Source: Dyella_B humi (GTDB lineage Bacteria; Pseudomonadota; Gammaproteobacteria; Xanthomonadales; Rhodanobacteraceae). Taken from it: a stretch of 64,000 nucleotides of DNA. Each line of letters starts with the position of its first letter. Positions within the stretch are counted from its first letter, which is position 1. Positions 9,668 through 18,721 of this stretch are shown here, piece after piece. Where the stretch lies: assembly GCF_044904605.1 (NCBI RefSeq), contig NZ_JADIKI010000023.1:1240001-1304000 (forward strand). The letters are read 5' to 3'. The notes beneath the pieces are model-generated. The model was not told the DNA's origin, did not search any database, and saw only the letters and a list, made by a program, of their open reading frames with translations. A program made the translations under genes and the position numbers.

Positions 9668-10816
9668 TTATTCGGGCAACTTCAGCCGAGCGCCTTTTTG
9701 CACCGGCTTGAGCCCATCCATCACCAGACCGTAGCTGACACGGTCGAAGGTGCGGAAGATCATCACGTGGCCGACGTATTCGTCCGGCAGCGTCACGAAC
9801 TTGTGGTCATAGCGGGTCCAGCTGCTATGGGCCACGTCGTCGGGTACTTGCTCGCCCGGCTGCCATAGCGAGAACGTCATTCCGTTGTCGACGCCATCTT
9901 TCGAGCCGACCGACAGCACCACGATGTCGTACGGGCCGACTTGGCTCAGGCGCTCCTGCCCGAATGCGATCACGCGTCCGTTGTCAGGCAGACTCTTGGG
10001 CGGATGCGGGTAGTAATACGGATCGTATGGATTGTCGTCGATCGGCATCAGGCGATCGCCGGCGCGAATTTCCATGATCGAATTCAGCAGCAGCAGCGTG
10101 GCCGGGTCACCGCCGCGCAACACTTCGGCCTCGCCGATCACAGTGACTTCCATCGCCAGGGTCTTGCCGCGGAAGGCGTGGTTAGGCGTGGAGCGGCCGA
10201 GGTCGGTCGCCCATTCCTCGTTCCACGGCGTGCCTTGGGTGGCCGCATCGCTGTCGGCCACATTGGCCGCCATCTCGTCACTCTGCTGTGCTTCGTCACC
10301 GCCGTAGGTGCGGAACACATGGGTGGGACGCACGATCGCCCAACGCTGGCCGGGCTGCGCATCGAGGTGGCGCACATAGATATTGCGGCCGGCCGTGCCG
10401 GTGAGGGCGGCTTCTTCGAAGCCCATCACGTATGGCGCATCCTTCACGTCGCTGGGATCGACCACGCGCGTGTCTTTCAGGAAGTGCTTGAGCTTGTCGA
10501 GCGGCACTGCCGGAATCGCCTCGCCTTCGCGATGCGTGGACGGCTCCAGGCGCAACGACGGGCCGCCGTTGACGAAGGACAGATCGAGCACGTCACCCGG
10601 ATAGATCAGGTGCGGATTGCGAACCTGCGGATTGGCTTGCCAGATTTCCGGCCACAACCATGGTTTGGACAGGAAGCGAGCGGAAATGCCCCACAAGGTA
10701 TCGCCACGACGCACGGTGTAGCTGTCGGGGTGATCGGCACGAAGCTGTGCGCCGGCCGCATAAACGGCCACGGTAACCAGCATGCCGGCTAGCAGCCCGA
10801 TGGACTTTCTGATCAT
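9668..10816 (-). CDS. LysM-domain peptidoglycan-binding protein
   Basis: A 382-residue exported protein. Residues 1-22 form a signal peptide (MIRKSIGLLAGMLVTVAVYA) and residues about 30-80 one LysM domain (SYTVRRGDTLWGISARFL, then NPHLIYPGDVLDL), which binds N-acetylglucosamine chains of peptidoglycan. The rest, about 300 residues, lacks a domain I recognise and is likely periplasmic. The same gene sits beside dprA and opposite def in many Xanthomonadales. Its exact role is not established; a wall-linked accessory function is inference. Confidence 0.9.
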   Translation of the reverse strand: MIRKSIGLLAGMLVTVAVYAAGAQLRADHPDSYTVRRGDTLWGISARFLSKPWLWPEIWQANPQVRNPHLIYPGDVLDLSFVNGGPSLRLEPSTHREGEAIPAVPLDKLKHFLKDTRVVDPSDVKDAPYVMGFEEAALTGTAGRNIYVRHLDAQPGQRWAIVRPTHVFRTYGGDEAQQSDEMAANVADSDAATQGTPWNEEWATDLGRSTPNHAFRGKTLAMEVTVIGEAEVLRGGDPATLLLLNSIMEIRAGDRLMPIDDNPYDPYYYPHPPKSLPDNGRVIAFGQERLSQVGPYDIVVLSVGSKDGVDNGMTFSLWQPGEQVPDDVAHSSWTRYDHKFVTLPDEYVGHVMIFRTFDRVSYGLVMDGLKPVQKGARLKLPE

Positions 10817-11005
10817 AAACGGGAATCCCCCTCCCCCTACACTCGGGCGAGTGTAACCGAAGCATCAACCCAAGCAACACGTGCCAGTTGGCAAAACTGC
10901 GCACCGGCAATGACTTGGAACGCGTACAATAACCACATTCTAGACCGCGGCCGGGGTGGCTTTTTACCAATTCGCCCGCATTTCCGGCGTCTGAGGCACG
11001 TACCC

Positions 11006-11515
11006 ATGTCTATCCTGACAATTCTTGAGTTTCCCGACCCGCGGCTGCGCACGAAGGCTGCGCCGGTGACCGCGTTCGACGCTACATTGAAGCAGCTCAT
11101 CGATGACATGTTCGAGACGATGTATGCCGCCAATGGTGTAGGACTTGCTGCCACACAGGTGAACGTGCACCAGCGCGTGCTGGTGGCGGACATGAGCGAG
11201 GAACGCAACCAGCCGCTCGCGCTGATCAATCCGGAGATCCTGGAGAAGGAAGGCACGCAGGTGTACCAGGAAGGCTGCCTGTCCTTTCCCGGCATCTTTG
11301 CCGACGTCACCCGCGCGCTGAAGGTGAAGGTGCGCTCGCAAGATATCGAAGGCAAAACCTTCGAACTCGAAGTGGAAGGCCCGCTCGCCGTGTGCATCCA
11401 GCATGAGATGGATCACCTGGCTGGCAAGGTGTTCGTCGACTACCTGTCGCCGCTGAAGCGCTCGATCCTGCTCAAGCGCATGGAGAAACAGCGCAAGCAG
11501 GCGGCGACAGCTTGA
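11006..11515 (+). CDS. def: Peptide deformylase
   Basis: Removes the formyl group from nascent proteins (EC 3.5.1.88). At 169 residues it is the usual size. All three metal-site motifs are intact: GVGLAATQV near residue 45, EGCLSFP near 90 (Cys ligand) and HEMDHLAG near 133 (two His ligands and the catalytic Glu). The start at 11006 (MSILTILEFPDPRL) matches the family; an upstream in-frame ATG is rejected. A TACAAT box at 10925-10930 could be its -10 element but no good -35 is visible. The stop codon overlaps the start of fmt. Confidence 0.97.
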   Translation: MSILTILEFPDPRLRTKAAPVTAFDATLKQLIDDMFETMYAANGVGLAATQVNVHQRVLVADMSEERNQPLALINPEILEKEGTQVYQEGCLSFPGIFADVTRALKVKVRSQDIEGKTFELEVEGPLAVCIQHEMDHLAGKVFVDYLSPLKRSILLKRMEKQRKQAATA

Positions 11516-12438
11516 GAATCGTTTTCGCCGGAACCCCGGAATTCTCTGTACCTTGCCTCGAAGCCTGCCGCGCCAGCGGCGCGCAGGTCGTGGCTGTCTA
11601 TACGCAACCCGATCGCCCCGCCGGTCGTGGACGCAAGCTCACGCCGAGCCCCGTGAAGCAGGCCGCGCTCGCGGCGAACATTCCGGTGGAACAGCCTGAA
11701 ACGCTGAAAGCTGCGGAAGTGCGCGCCACGCTGGAAGCCTATCGCCCCGACCTGATGGTGGTGGTCGCCTACGGCCTGATTCTCTCGCGCAAGGTGTTGG
11801 CGATTCCGCATCTCGGTTGCTGGAACGTGCACGCAAGCATCTTGCCGCGCTGGCGCGGCGCCGCGCCGATTCAACGCGCGATTCTTGCCGGCGACACCGA
11901 AACCGGCGTCGATCTGATGCAGATGGAAGCCGGTCTCGATACCGGTCCTGTGCTGTTGGAACGTCGCACGCCGATCACCCGCGACGACACGGGCGGCACG
12001 CTGCACGACCGGCTTTCCGCGCTCGGCGCCGGTGTGCTCGCTGAAGGCCTGCGCCGCACGCTCTCGGGCGCGCCGCTTGAAGCGACACCGCAATCCGAGG
12101 CAAGCGTGGTGTACGCGCATAAGCTTGAGAAGTCGGAAGCGCGGCTCGATTTCTCACGTCCGGCCATGGCGCTCGAACGCCAGGTGCGCGCCTTTGATCC
12201 GTGGCCGGTGGCCGAGGGCGACATCGCTGGCGAGCCCGTGCGCATCTGGGCCGCGCACGCCATCGATCAGCCGCACCACACTGCGCCAGGCAGCGTGATC
12301 GCCGCCCAGCGCGACGGCATCGACATCGCCTGCGGCGAAGACGTGCTGCGCGTTACTGCCTTGCAACGCGCCGGCGGCAAGCGCATCACCGCTGCCGACT
12401 ATCTCAACGCCCGTCCCGAACTGCGCAGCGCACGATGA
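11512..12438 (+). CDS. fmt: Methionyl-tRNA formyltransferase
   Basis: Formylates initiator Met-tRNA using 10-formyl-THF (EC 2.1.2.9); 308 residues. The N-terminal catalytic domain begins RIVFAGTPEFSVPCLEA and carries NVHASILPRWRGAAPIQRAI near residue 107 (catalytic Asn, His); the C-terminal OB-like domain follows from about 205. The start is a TTG whose last two bases lie in the TGA stop of def, so the two are translationally coupled; no ATG fits. The 3' end overlaps rsmB as ATGA. def and fmt act at the two ends of the formyl-Met cycle. Confidence 0.97.
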   Translation: MRIVFAGTPEFSVPCLEACRASGAQVVAVYTQPDRPAGRGRKLTPSPVKQAALAANIPVEQPETLKAAEVRATLEAYRPDLMVVVAYGLILSRKVLAIPHLGCWNVHASILPRWRGAAPIQRAILAGDTETGVDLMQMEAGLDTGPVLLERRTPITRDDTGGTLHDRLSALGAGVLAEGLRRTLSGAPLEATPQSEASVVYAHKLEKSEARLDFSRPAMALERQVRAFDPWPVAEGDIAGEPVRIWAAHAIDQPHHTAPGSVIAAQRDGIDIACGEDVLRVTALQRAGGKRITAADYLNARPELRSAR

Positions 12439-13730
12439 ACGACACGCGTGCTCTCGCCGCGCAGGCGCTGGCGGATATCGCTCTGCACGGCATGTCATTG
12501 CGCGAAGCGATGGAGCAACGTGCGCCGAAACTGCGCGATCCGCGCGATCGTGCACTGCTGATGGCCTTGTTGAGCGACGGTGCGCGCTGGTGGCTGCGCT
12601 TCGACGCCGTGCTCGATCGCCTGCTGGACAAGTCACTGCGCCGCAAAGAACCGGAAGTGCACGCGCTGCTGGTGCTCGGGCTGGTGCAACTGGACATTCT
12701 CGAACTACAGGACTACGCCGCCGTCGCCGCCACCGTGGAAGCCGCGCGTGCCTTGAACCGCCCGCGCCTGGCCGGCCTGGTGAACGCCGTGCTACGCCGC
12801 TGGCAGCGTGAGCGAACCGCGCTGCTGACGGAACTGGATGCGCAGCCGCAAACACGTTACGCCATGCCTGCGTGGCTAGTGAAAACGATCACCACCGATT
12901 GGCCTTCGCACGCCGACGCTGTATTCGCCGACTGCAATCGCGAACCACCACTGATGTTGCGTGCGAATCGTCGACGCACATCGCGCGAGGCCCTGATCGA
13001 GCAGTTGCGCACCGGCGGCTACACCGTCGATCCACATCCCTGGCTGGCCGACGGCGTCGTGCTGCCGCACAGCAGCGACGTCACCCGCATGCCCGGCTTC
13101 ACGCAGGGTCTGTTCGCCGTGCAAGATGGCGCTGCGCAGGTGTCGGCCGATCTGCTCGACGTACGCGACGGTCAGCACGTGCTGGATGCCTGCGCCGCAC
13201 CCGGCGGCAAAGCCTGTCATCTGCTGGAACGCGCGGACATCACGCTGACCGCGGTGGAGTTCGACGCCACGCGCGTTGCACGCATTCACCAGAACCTGGA
13301 GCGGCTCGGCCTGCAGGCGGATCTGCGCATCGGCGATGCGGGCGATCCTTCCGCGTGGTGGGACGGCAAACCCTATGACTGCATCCTGATCGATGCCCCC
13401 TGTTCCGCCACCGGCGTGCTGCGCCGCCGCCCCGACGTGCGCCTGCATCGCCGCGCCAGCGATATCGCTGCGTTGGTCGCACAGCAGCAACGCATTCTCG
13501 CCGGGCTATGGCCGTTGCTCGCACCGGGCGGACGCCTCGTTTACGTCACTTGCTCGTTGTTACGGGCCGAGAACGAAGCTGTGATCGAACACTTCCTTGC
13601 TGCTCGCGACGACGCGCGCGTCATGCCGATGCAACTACCGATCGGACAAGCTGCGTCCGTTGGCTGGCAGATCTTGCCCGGCGATGGTGATCTCGACGGC
13701 ATGTACTATGCCGTGCTTGAACGCCGCTAG
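12435..13730 (+). CDS. rsmB: 16S rRNA (cytosine-967 C5)-methyltransferase
   Basis: A 431-residue SAM-dependent rRNA methyltransferase (Fmu/Sun). An N-terminal NusB-like RNA-binding domain (about residues 1-140, ALLMALLSDGARWW) is followed by a Rossmann methyltransferase with VLDACAAPGGKACHLLE near 250. The DAPCSATGVLRRRPD motif near 320 and VTCSLLRAENE near 375 hold the two cysteines of the m5C mechanism. The start ATG overlaps the fmt stop (ATGA). A palindromic repeat follows directly and may end or stabilise the def-fmt-rsmB transcript. Confidence 0.96.
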   Translation: MNDTRALAAQALADIALHGMSLREAMEQRAPKLRDPRDRALLMALLSDGARWWLRFDAVLDRLLDKSLRRKEPEVHALLVLGLVQLDILELQDYAAVAATVEAARALNRPRLAGLVNAVLRRWQRERTALLTELDAQPQTRYAMPAWLVKTITTDWPSHADAVFADCNREPPLMLRANRRRTSREALIEQLRTGGYTVDPHPWLADGVVLPHSSDVTRMPGFTQGLFAVQDGAAQVSADLLDVRDGQHVLDACAAPGGKACHLLERADITLTAVEFDATRVARIHQNLERLGLQADLRIGDAGDPSAWWDGKPYDCILIDAPCSATGVLRRRPDVRLHRRASDIAALVAQQQRILAGLWPLLAPGGRLVYVTCSLLRAENEAVIEHFLAARDDARVMPMQLPIGQAASVGWQILPGDGDLDGMYYAVLERR

Positions 13731-13736
13731 CTCTGC

Positions 13737-13895
13737 TCCCTCTCCCCTCCGGGGAGAGGGTTGGGGTGAGGGGCCAATCTTGCGATGAGACGTCATAGTC
13801 TCTAAGCAGCTTTAGAAGAAACAAACGCGGAATCATTGGGATTTATGGCAAGCACTGCCCCTCACCCCAACCCTCTCCCCGAAGGGGAGAGGGAG
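13737..13895. repeat. Inverted pair of palindromic repeats reaching into the next gene
   Basis: The left unit at 13737-13775 (hairpin CCCTCTCCCCTCCGGGGAGAGGG plus GTTGGGGTGAGGGG, split here for length) is mirrored at 13857-13895 by the same sequence inverted. About 80 bases separate them. The right copy is translated as PHPNPLPEGERE at the start of the GT39 gene. Confidence 0.85.
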
Positions 13896-15605
13896 CTGTT
13901 CTCGGAACACCGCCAATTCTGGCTCCTCGCCTTCTTCGCCATCCTGATCCTCGCCGTTGGCATCGGCCTGCGCGATCCGTGGCCCTCCGACGAACCGCGC
14001 TACACGCTCGCCGCCAAGCAGATGGTGGAAAGCGGCGACTGGCTGTTCCCGCATCGCGGCGTGGAGCTGTACGCAGACAAGCCGCCGATGCTGATGTGGC
14101 TGGAAGCGGCCAGCTTCGAGCTAGTCCGCAACTGGCGCATTGCCTTCATGCTGCCTTCGTTCCTCGCCGCGCTGGGCACGTTGTGGTTGATCTACGACCT
14201 CGGCCGACGCTTGTGGAATCGCAAGATCGGTATGTATGCGGCGATGACCGCGCTGATGTGCATCCAGTTCGTGTTCCAGGCCAAGCGCGCGCAAATCGAT
14301 CCGCTGGTGGTGTTCTTCATCACCGCCGCCAACTGGGGTCTGCTGCGTCATCTGTTGTGCGGGCCAAATTGGCGACTGTATTGGTTCGGTTGCTTCTGCG
14401 CGGGCCTTGGCGTGATCACCAAGGGTGTTGGATTTCTCGCCCTGCTGATGCTGCTACCTTACGCGTGGGCAGCTGTTCGCCGCTGGGACGGAATCGCCGC
14501 GATCGATAACGCTACGTGGTGGCGCTGGTTGCTGGGCCTGGTCGCTACGCTGGCCGCGATTGCGTTGTGGCTGGTTCCCATGCTGTTGGCCGCGCGTGCG
14601 CATGCCGGCGATCCTGTCTATACGACGTACGTCAACAACATTCTGTTCAAGCAAACGGCGCATCGCTATGCAAACGCCTGGCATCACATCCATGGGCCGC
14701 TGTTCTATCTGCCGTTGATGATCTACAACTGGCTGCCGCTATCGCTCACCTATCCCGGTACACTGCCGCGTTGGTGGCAAGCGCTGAAAGCGAAGGATGC
14801 GCGCATCCTGCTGCCGCTGGGCTGGATTGTGCTGGTGTTTCTGTTCTTCAGCGCATCGGGCGGCAAGCGCGACGTGTACATTCTGCCGATCGTGCCGATG
14901 CTGGCGTTGATTACCGCACCGTATCTTCAAGACATGCTCGCAAAGCGCTGGTTGCGCGCGCTGGGCGCAATCTTCCTGCTGCTCATCGGCGGGTGCATGC
15001 TGGGGCTGGGCATCTATGCATTGGGCGCGCATCCGGCCTTCGCGACCAAGCTCGCCTACGATCGCGGCTTCGAAGGACCCGCGGACAGCCTGTGGTGGAT
15101 GTGCATCGTCATCGGCGCCGCGCAATGGCTGGCATTGGCGATCTTCCGCTTGCACCGCGCGCACTACGCCGTGGCTGGCGGCATGCTGGCGCTGTGGATG
15201 GTATGGGGCTTGTGGGCGTATCCCCTGCTTAACGACAGCAGTTCCTCGGTCGGCCTGATGCATCGCGTCAGCACGCATCTCGGCCCGCAGAACGAAATCG
15301 GTCTGATCGATTGGAAGGAACAGAACATGCTGATGCTCGATCGCCACGCCATGGATTTCGGCTTCAGCGCACCAACCTCGCAGCAGTTCGTGCGCGGCGC
15401 GCAATGGCAGGCCGCTGCGCCAGCCGCGCGCTGGCTGTTCGCGCAGGAACCTGCCATGGGTCATTGTGTAGATCGCAGCAAGGCCATCGACGTGGGCCAT
15501 GCGAATCGCCGCGATTGGTGGCTGTTCAAGGCCGATGCGGTGATTCCCGGCTGCATGCCGAAGAACAGCGACGAAGCACCGGAGCCAGACGATGCCGCAT
15601 CCTGA
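13845..15605 (+). CDS. GT39 family glycosyltransferase (ArnT-like)
   Basis: A 586-residue polytopic membrane protein with about 11-12 helices. Such enzymes use polyprenyl-phosphate sugars to modify lipid A, glycans or proteins on the periplasmic face. The first periplasmic loop keeps the catalytic acid pair in WPSDEPRYTLAAKQM (near residue 45), followed by GDWLFPHRGVELYADKPPM. Residues 3-17 (TAPHPNPLPEGERE) are the translation of an inserted palindromic repeat. No downstream Met precedes the first helix, so translation must start at 13845, or at TTG 13836. It overlaps the following GT gene by 14 bp. The sugar donor and acceptor are unknown. Confidence 0.85.
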   Translation: MASTAPHPNPLPEGERELFSEHRQFWLLAFFAILILAVGIGLRDPWPSDEPRYTLAAKQMVESGDWLFPHRGVELYADKPPMLMWLEAASFELVRNWRIAFMLPSFLAALGTLWLIYDLGRRLWNRKIGMYAAMTALMCIQFVFQAKRAQIDPLVVFFITAANWGLLRHLLCGPNWRLYWFGCFCAGLGVITKGVGFLALLMLLPYAWAAVRRWDGIAAIDNATWWRWLLGLVATLAAIALWLVPMLLAARAHAGDPVYTTYVNNILFKQTAHRYANAWHHIHGPLFYLPLMIYNWLPLSLTYPGTLPRWWQALKAKDARILLPLGWIVLVFLFFSASGGKRDVYILPIVPMLALITAPYLQDMLAKRWLRALGAIFLLLIGGCMLGLGIYALGAHPAFATKLAYDRGFEGPADSLWWMCIVIGAAQWLALAIFRLHRAHYAVAGGMLALWMVWGLWAYPLLNDSSSSVGLMHRVSTHLGPQNEIGLIDWKEQNMLMLDRHAMDFGFSAPTSQQFVRGAQWQAAAPAARWLFAQEPAMGHCVDRSKAIDVGHANRRDWWLFKADAVIPGCMPKNSDEAPEPDDAAS

Positions 15606-16557
15606 TCGCTGCCAGCTCATCGCACGCGACAACGGCGCGGGCCTCAGCCGCGACCTGCCGCTTCTGGCCGATGCGTTGCAGCGCGCCGGATGCTCGACGC
15701 AGATCACCGGCTTGCCGCACCGCGGCCGCTTCACCGAATGGCTGACGCGCCTCTCGCTAGCGCGCAAACGGCCGACCTTCGATGTAAACGTGATGCTGGA
15801 GCGCATCCGTCCTGAGTTTCTGCGCGCGGCGCAGCGTAGCGTGCTGATTCCCAATCCGGAATATTTTCGGTCACAAGACAAAATCGCGCTGCCGATGATG
15901 GACGCCGTGTGGGTGAAGACGTGGCACGCCGAACGGCTATTCCAGGCGCTTGGCGCCAACACGCGCTATATCGGCTTCACCAGCGCAGATCGATTTGATG
16001 CAAGTATTCTGCGCAAACAAGCCTTTTTCCACGGCCCCGGACGCAGCGGCAACAAAGGTACGCAGGCTTTGCTGGCGTTGTGGCGCAAACATCCGGAATG
16101 GCCAATGCTCACGGTTGCGTGGCGCCGCAAGCGCGTGGAGATCGAAGCGCTGCCGGCGAACGTTACGCTGATCCGTGATCATCTGAGCGATGCCGACTAT
16201 CGTCGTTTGCAGAATGAGCATCGCTTCCACATCTGTCCGTCGCAAACAGAAGGTTTTGGCCATTACCTCGTCGAAGCGATGAGTTGCCGCGCCGTGGTGG
16301 TGACGCTCGATGCCGAGCCGATGAATGAGCTGGTGACTGCTGAACGTGGCGTGCTGGTACCGGCGCAGGCGATCGGCATGCAGGATTTGGCGACGTGTTA
16401 CGGCTTTACGGAAGCGGCGATGGAAGAGGGGATTGAGCGTTGCTTGAGCATGGATCTTCCGACGACCGAGCGTATGGGTGAGGCTGCGCGGACTTGGCAC
16501 GAACGCAATCATGCAGGATTTCCACAGCGTTTATTGGAGGCGCTACGCGCCTCGTAA
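15592..16557 (+). CDS. Glycosyltransferase, GT4-like (GT-B fold)
   Basis: A 321-residue cytosolic protein. The C-terminal half shows the donor-site pattern of GT4 enzymes: HICPSQTEGFGHYLVEAMSCRAVVV near residue 213 (an E-x7-E-like pair) and ERGVLVPA near 250. The N-terminal half (RDNGAGLSRDLPLLADAL) is the acceptor-side Rossmann domain. Its start overlaps the end of the GT39 gene, so the two are coupled. The substrate is unknown; surface polysaccharide or LPS is inferred from the surrounding genes. Confidence 0.75.
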   Translation: MPHPDRCQLIARDNGAGLSRDLPLLADALQRAGCSTQITGLPHRGRFTEWLTRLSLARKRPTFDVNVMLERIRPEFLRAAQRSVLIPNPEYFRSQDKIALPMMDAVWVKTWHAERLFQALGANTRYIGFTSADRFDASILRKQAFFHGPGRSGNKGTQALLALWRKHPEWPMLTVAWRRKRVEIEALPANVTLIRDHLSDADYRRLQNEHRFHICPSQTEGFGHYLVEAMSCRAVVVTLDAEPMNELVTAERGVLVPAQAIGMQDLATCYGFTEAAMEEGIERCLSMDLPTTERMGEAARTWHERNHAGFPQRLLEALRAS

Positions 16558-16572
16558 GCCATGTATATCCCC

Positions 16573-16662
16573 AAGGCCGTCATTCCCGCGAAAGCGGGAA
16601 TCCACTTTGGCCTTTGATCCAACAGCAAGATGGATTCCCGCTTTCGCGGGAATGACGGCCTT
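16573..16662. repeat. Perfect 32-bp inverted repeat (GTCATTCCCGC type)
   Basis: AAGGCCGTCATTCCCGCGAA... at 16573-16604 is repeated exactly in reverse at 16631-16662; each arm also folds into its own hairpin (TTCCCGC-GAAA-GCGGGAA). It lies between convergent genes and could act as a bidirectional transcript end. Confidence 0.9.
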
Positions 16663-16685
16663 GAGGGATAAGAACCTCATGCGCG

Positions 16686-17516
16686 TCAGCACCCAGCAAA
16701 TTCCGCCAGATGCCGATCAATACCCAGCTCGCACCGCACCCGATGCTTCTCGATGCTCTCCTGCAACAACTGATTGTTCGGCAAGCTCGGATTGTTCACG
16801 TCATCCTGCGCTCGCGAGCTGTGTTCCAGATGCATCGCCAACGCGCACCACTTCAATGCACGGCGCCGTAACCCAGCATTCTCCAGCCGCACGACCAGTT
16901 CGCGATCTTCCGCGCCATAACCTTCCATACGCTCGTCGAAGCCGTTGACGCGCAGCAGATCTTCGCGCCAGAAGCTCATATTGCAGCTCATGACGCGGCC
17001 GCCGCTGCGCGAGCGTGCCTTCCAGCGCGCCAGCAGCGGAGCGCGAAAGGCATAGAGCCGCTTGGTACCGTCGAACTCGTGGAAATTGGCTTTCACCCAC
17101 GGCGCGTAGACCGGCTTGCCTCCTGCAAGCAGGCGCTGGCTTTCCGCGTAGTTCGCCTTCAGGCGCCCGCCCTGCAGGAAATAACCCTGCTTGGCCAGCA
17201 TCAAATGATCGGCGATGTAATCAGGATGGATCAGCATGTCGCCGTCGAGCAGCACAATGTAATCGCCCTTGCTCGCCGCAATGCCGCGGTTGCGCGCACG
17301 GGCTGCGCGGAATCCTAAGTCTTCCTGCCAGATGTGCTTTAAGAGCACCGGAAAATGCTCGCGCGCCTTGGCGATGACTGCCGCGGTTTCGGGCCCGGAG
17401 CCGTCATCGGCAATCAGCACCTCGTCCGGCAGACGCGTTTGCGCGGCCACGCTTTCCAGCACGCGCGCAAGGGCCGTCGGCCAGTTGTAGGTGATGATGA
17501 TCAGCGAAACTTTCAT
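16686..17516 (-). CDS. GT2 family glycosyltransferase with C-terminal galactosyltransferase-like domain
   Basis: A 276-residue cytosolic inverting glycosyltransferase of GT-A fold. MKVSLIIITYNWPTALARVL begins the nucleotide-binding fold, LIADDGSG near residue 35 carries the early Asp, and LLDGDMLIHPD near 92 is the metal-binding DxD (here DGD). The C-terminal part (NMSFWREDLLRVNGFDERM, YGAEDRELVVRLENAG) is the glyco_transf_7C type acceptor domain. Its paralogue at 18718-19608 has the same layout. It overlaps the O-antigen-ligase-like gene by 4 bp. The role in LPS core assembly is inference. Confidence 0.85.
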   Translation of the reverse strand: MKVSLIIITYNWPTALARVLESVAAQTRLPDEVLIADDGSGPETAAVIAKAREHFPVLLKHIWQEDLGFRAARARNRGIAASKGDYIVLLDGDMLIHPDYIADHLMLAKQGYFLQGGRLKANYAESQRLLAGGKPVYAPWVKANFHEFDGTKRLYAFRAPLLARWKARSRSGGRVMSCNMSFWREDLLRVNGFDERMEGYGAEDRELVVRLENAGLRRRALKWCALAMHLEHSSRAQDDVNNPSLPNNQLLQESIEKHRVRCELGIDRHLAEFAGC

Positions 17517-18721
17517 GCGTTACGCGCGGCTCGCCGGCCGAACGTAGTACTCAACGCCAGCGGCAGCCAGGTGATCAACCAGCCGGGACGCGGGCTATCG
17601 AGCAGGTGCGGCAGATCGAACTGCACGGCGACGGTACCAAACACCCACAAGCCGAACACCAGCAGCCCCGCCGCTTCATGCCTGTGTCGCCACGCGCGCC
17701 AGCCCAGCGCAAGCCAGATGCCGGCCCACAACAGCACCGCCGGCAAACCCAGTTCGATCGAGAGCTGCGCGAACATGTTGTGCGCGTGATCGAGCGTTTC
17801 GTCACCGGCCTGGATGGTGAACGCGGTGCCTTGTCCCAATCCCAGCAAGGGATGTTGCAGGAACAGTTCCAGCGACTTGGCGAAGATCTGTGGCCGCAAT
17901 GACCAGCCGCGTTCCATCAGCATTTCGAAACCCAGCGCAACGCCGAGCGCGCCCAGCAGGCAGATCACCCCGGCAAAGAGCCAGGCGCGCCGGCCGCCGC
18001 GGCACAGCACCATCGCCATCAGCGCCACGAACAAGGCCGCCCACGCGCTGCGTGTAAAGGTAAGCAGCACGAACAGAGCCAGCACACTGATCGCCATCCA
18101 CTTGACGACGATCCAGCCCCAATGCTCGAAGCGCCACGGCCACAGCCAGATCAGTGCGGCGCCCATGCCCGCGGCGGCGAGATTGGCGTTGGCCATCACG
18201 CCGATGCCGGTCAGGCGTCCGTCGGCAGGCGGATGCAGCGCGAAGTCCACCATGTCGATCACGGCCACCGCGGCCAGTACCAAACCGCAACCGATCAGCA
18301 GCCAACGCGTGCGCTGCTCACTGCTGCCGAAGACCCATTGGCTAGTGATGAGAAACAACAGCACGCTGAGATTGCGCGCCGCTTCATCGCCGCGATGCGG
18401 CGCGTGACTCCATGCCAGCGATACCCAGCCCCAGACCAGCAAGATGATCACCCAAGGCATCAGCGGCAGCTTGCAGAATTCGGCCAAGCGCTGCGGGCGC
18501 ATGACGATAAGCACTATCACCGGTAGCCACATCGTCAGCGCCAGCACGGCTTGGTACGCCTTGCTGGGGTTGTAGGAGGCGCCGGCCGGCATCACTGCCA
18601 TGCCGATGATCAGCCAGGCCATGCCCACGACCAGCAAGCGCCGAATCCAGCTCGTCACGGTGGTGTCCTGCTGCTCGGACCACGCTTCCAGCCATACCGG
18701 ATTGCGTGCGGACACGGTCAT
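17513..18721 (-). CDS. O-antigen ligase-like membrane protein (Wzy/WaaL family)
   Basis: A 402-residue integral membrane protein with about 10-12 hydrophobic helices and a large loop around residues 280-330 (LGLGQGTAFTIQAGDETLDHAHNMF, quoted in part: DHAHNMFAQLSIELG). The H-N pattern in this loop is characteristic of Wzy_C/WaaL proteins, which transfer a polymer from undecaprenyl diphosphate to the lipid A core in the periplasm. WaaL ligase and Wzy polymerase cannot be told apart by eye. It lies between two GT2 genes with 4-bp overlaps on each side, so it is one operon. Confidence 0.85.
   Translation of the reverse strand: MTVSARNPVWLEAWSEQQDTTVTSWIRRLLVVGMAWLIIGMAVMPAGASYNPSKAYQAVLALTMWLPVIVLIVMRPQRLAEFCKLPLMPWVIILLVWGWVSLAWSHAPHRGDEAARNLSVLLFLITSQWVFGSSEQRTRWLLIGCGLVLAAVAVIDMVDFALHPPADGRLTGIGVMANANLAAAGMGAALIWLWPWRFEHWGWIVVKWMAISVLALFVLLTFTRSAWAALFVALMAMVLCRGGRRAWLFAGVICLLGALGVALGFEMLMERGWSLRPQIFAKSLELFLQHPLLGLGQGTAFTIQAGDETLDHAHNMFAQLSIELGLPAVLLWAGIWLALGWRAWRHRHEAAGLLVFGLWVFGTVAVQFDLPHLLDSPRPGWLITWLPLALSTTFGRRAARNA

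Noticed and set aside
14739..15962. Open frame of 407 codons opposite the GT39 gene
   Set aside because: Antisense shadow of a high-GC membrane protein gene; no family resemblance.
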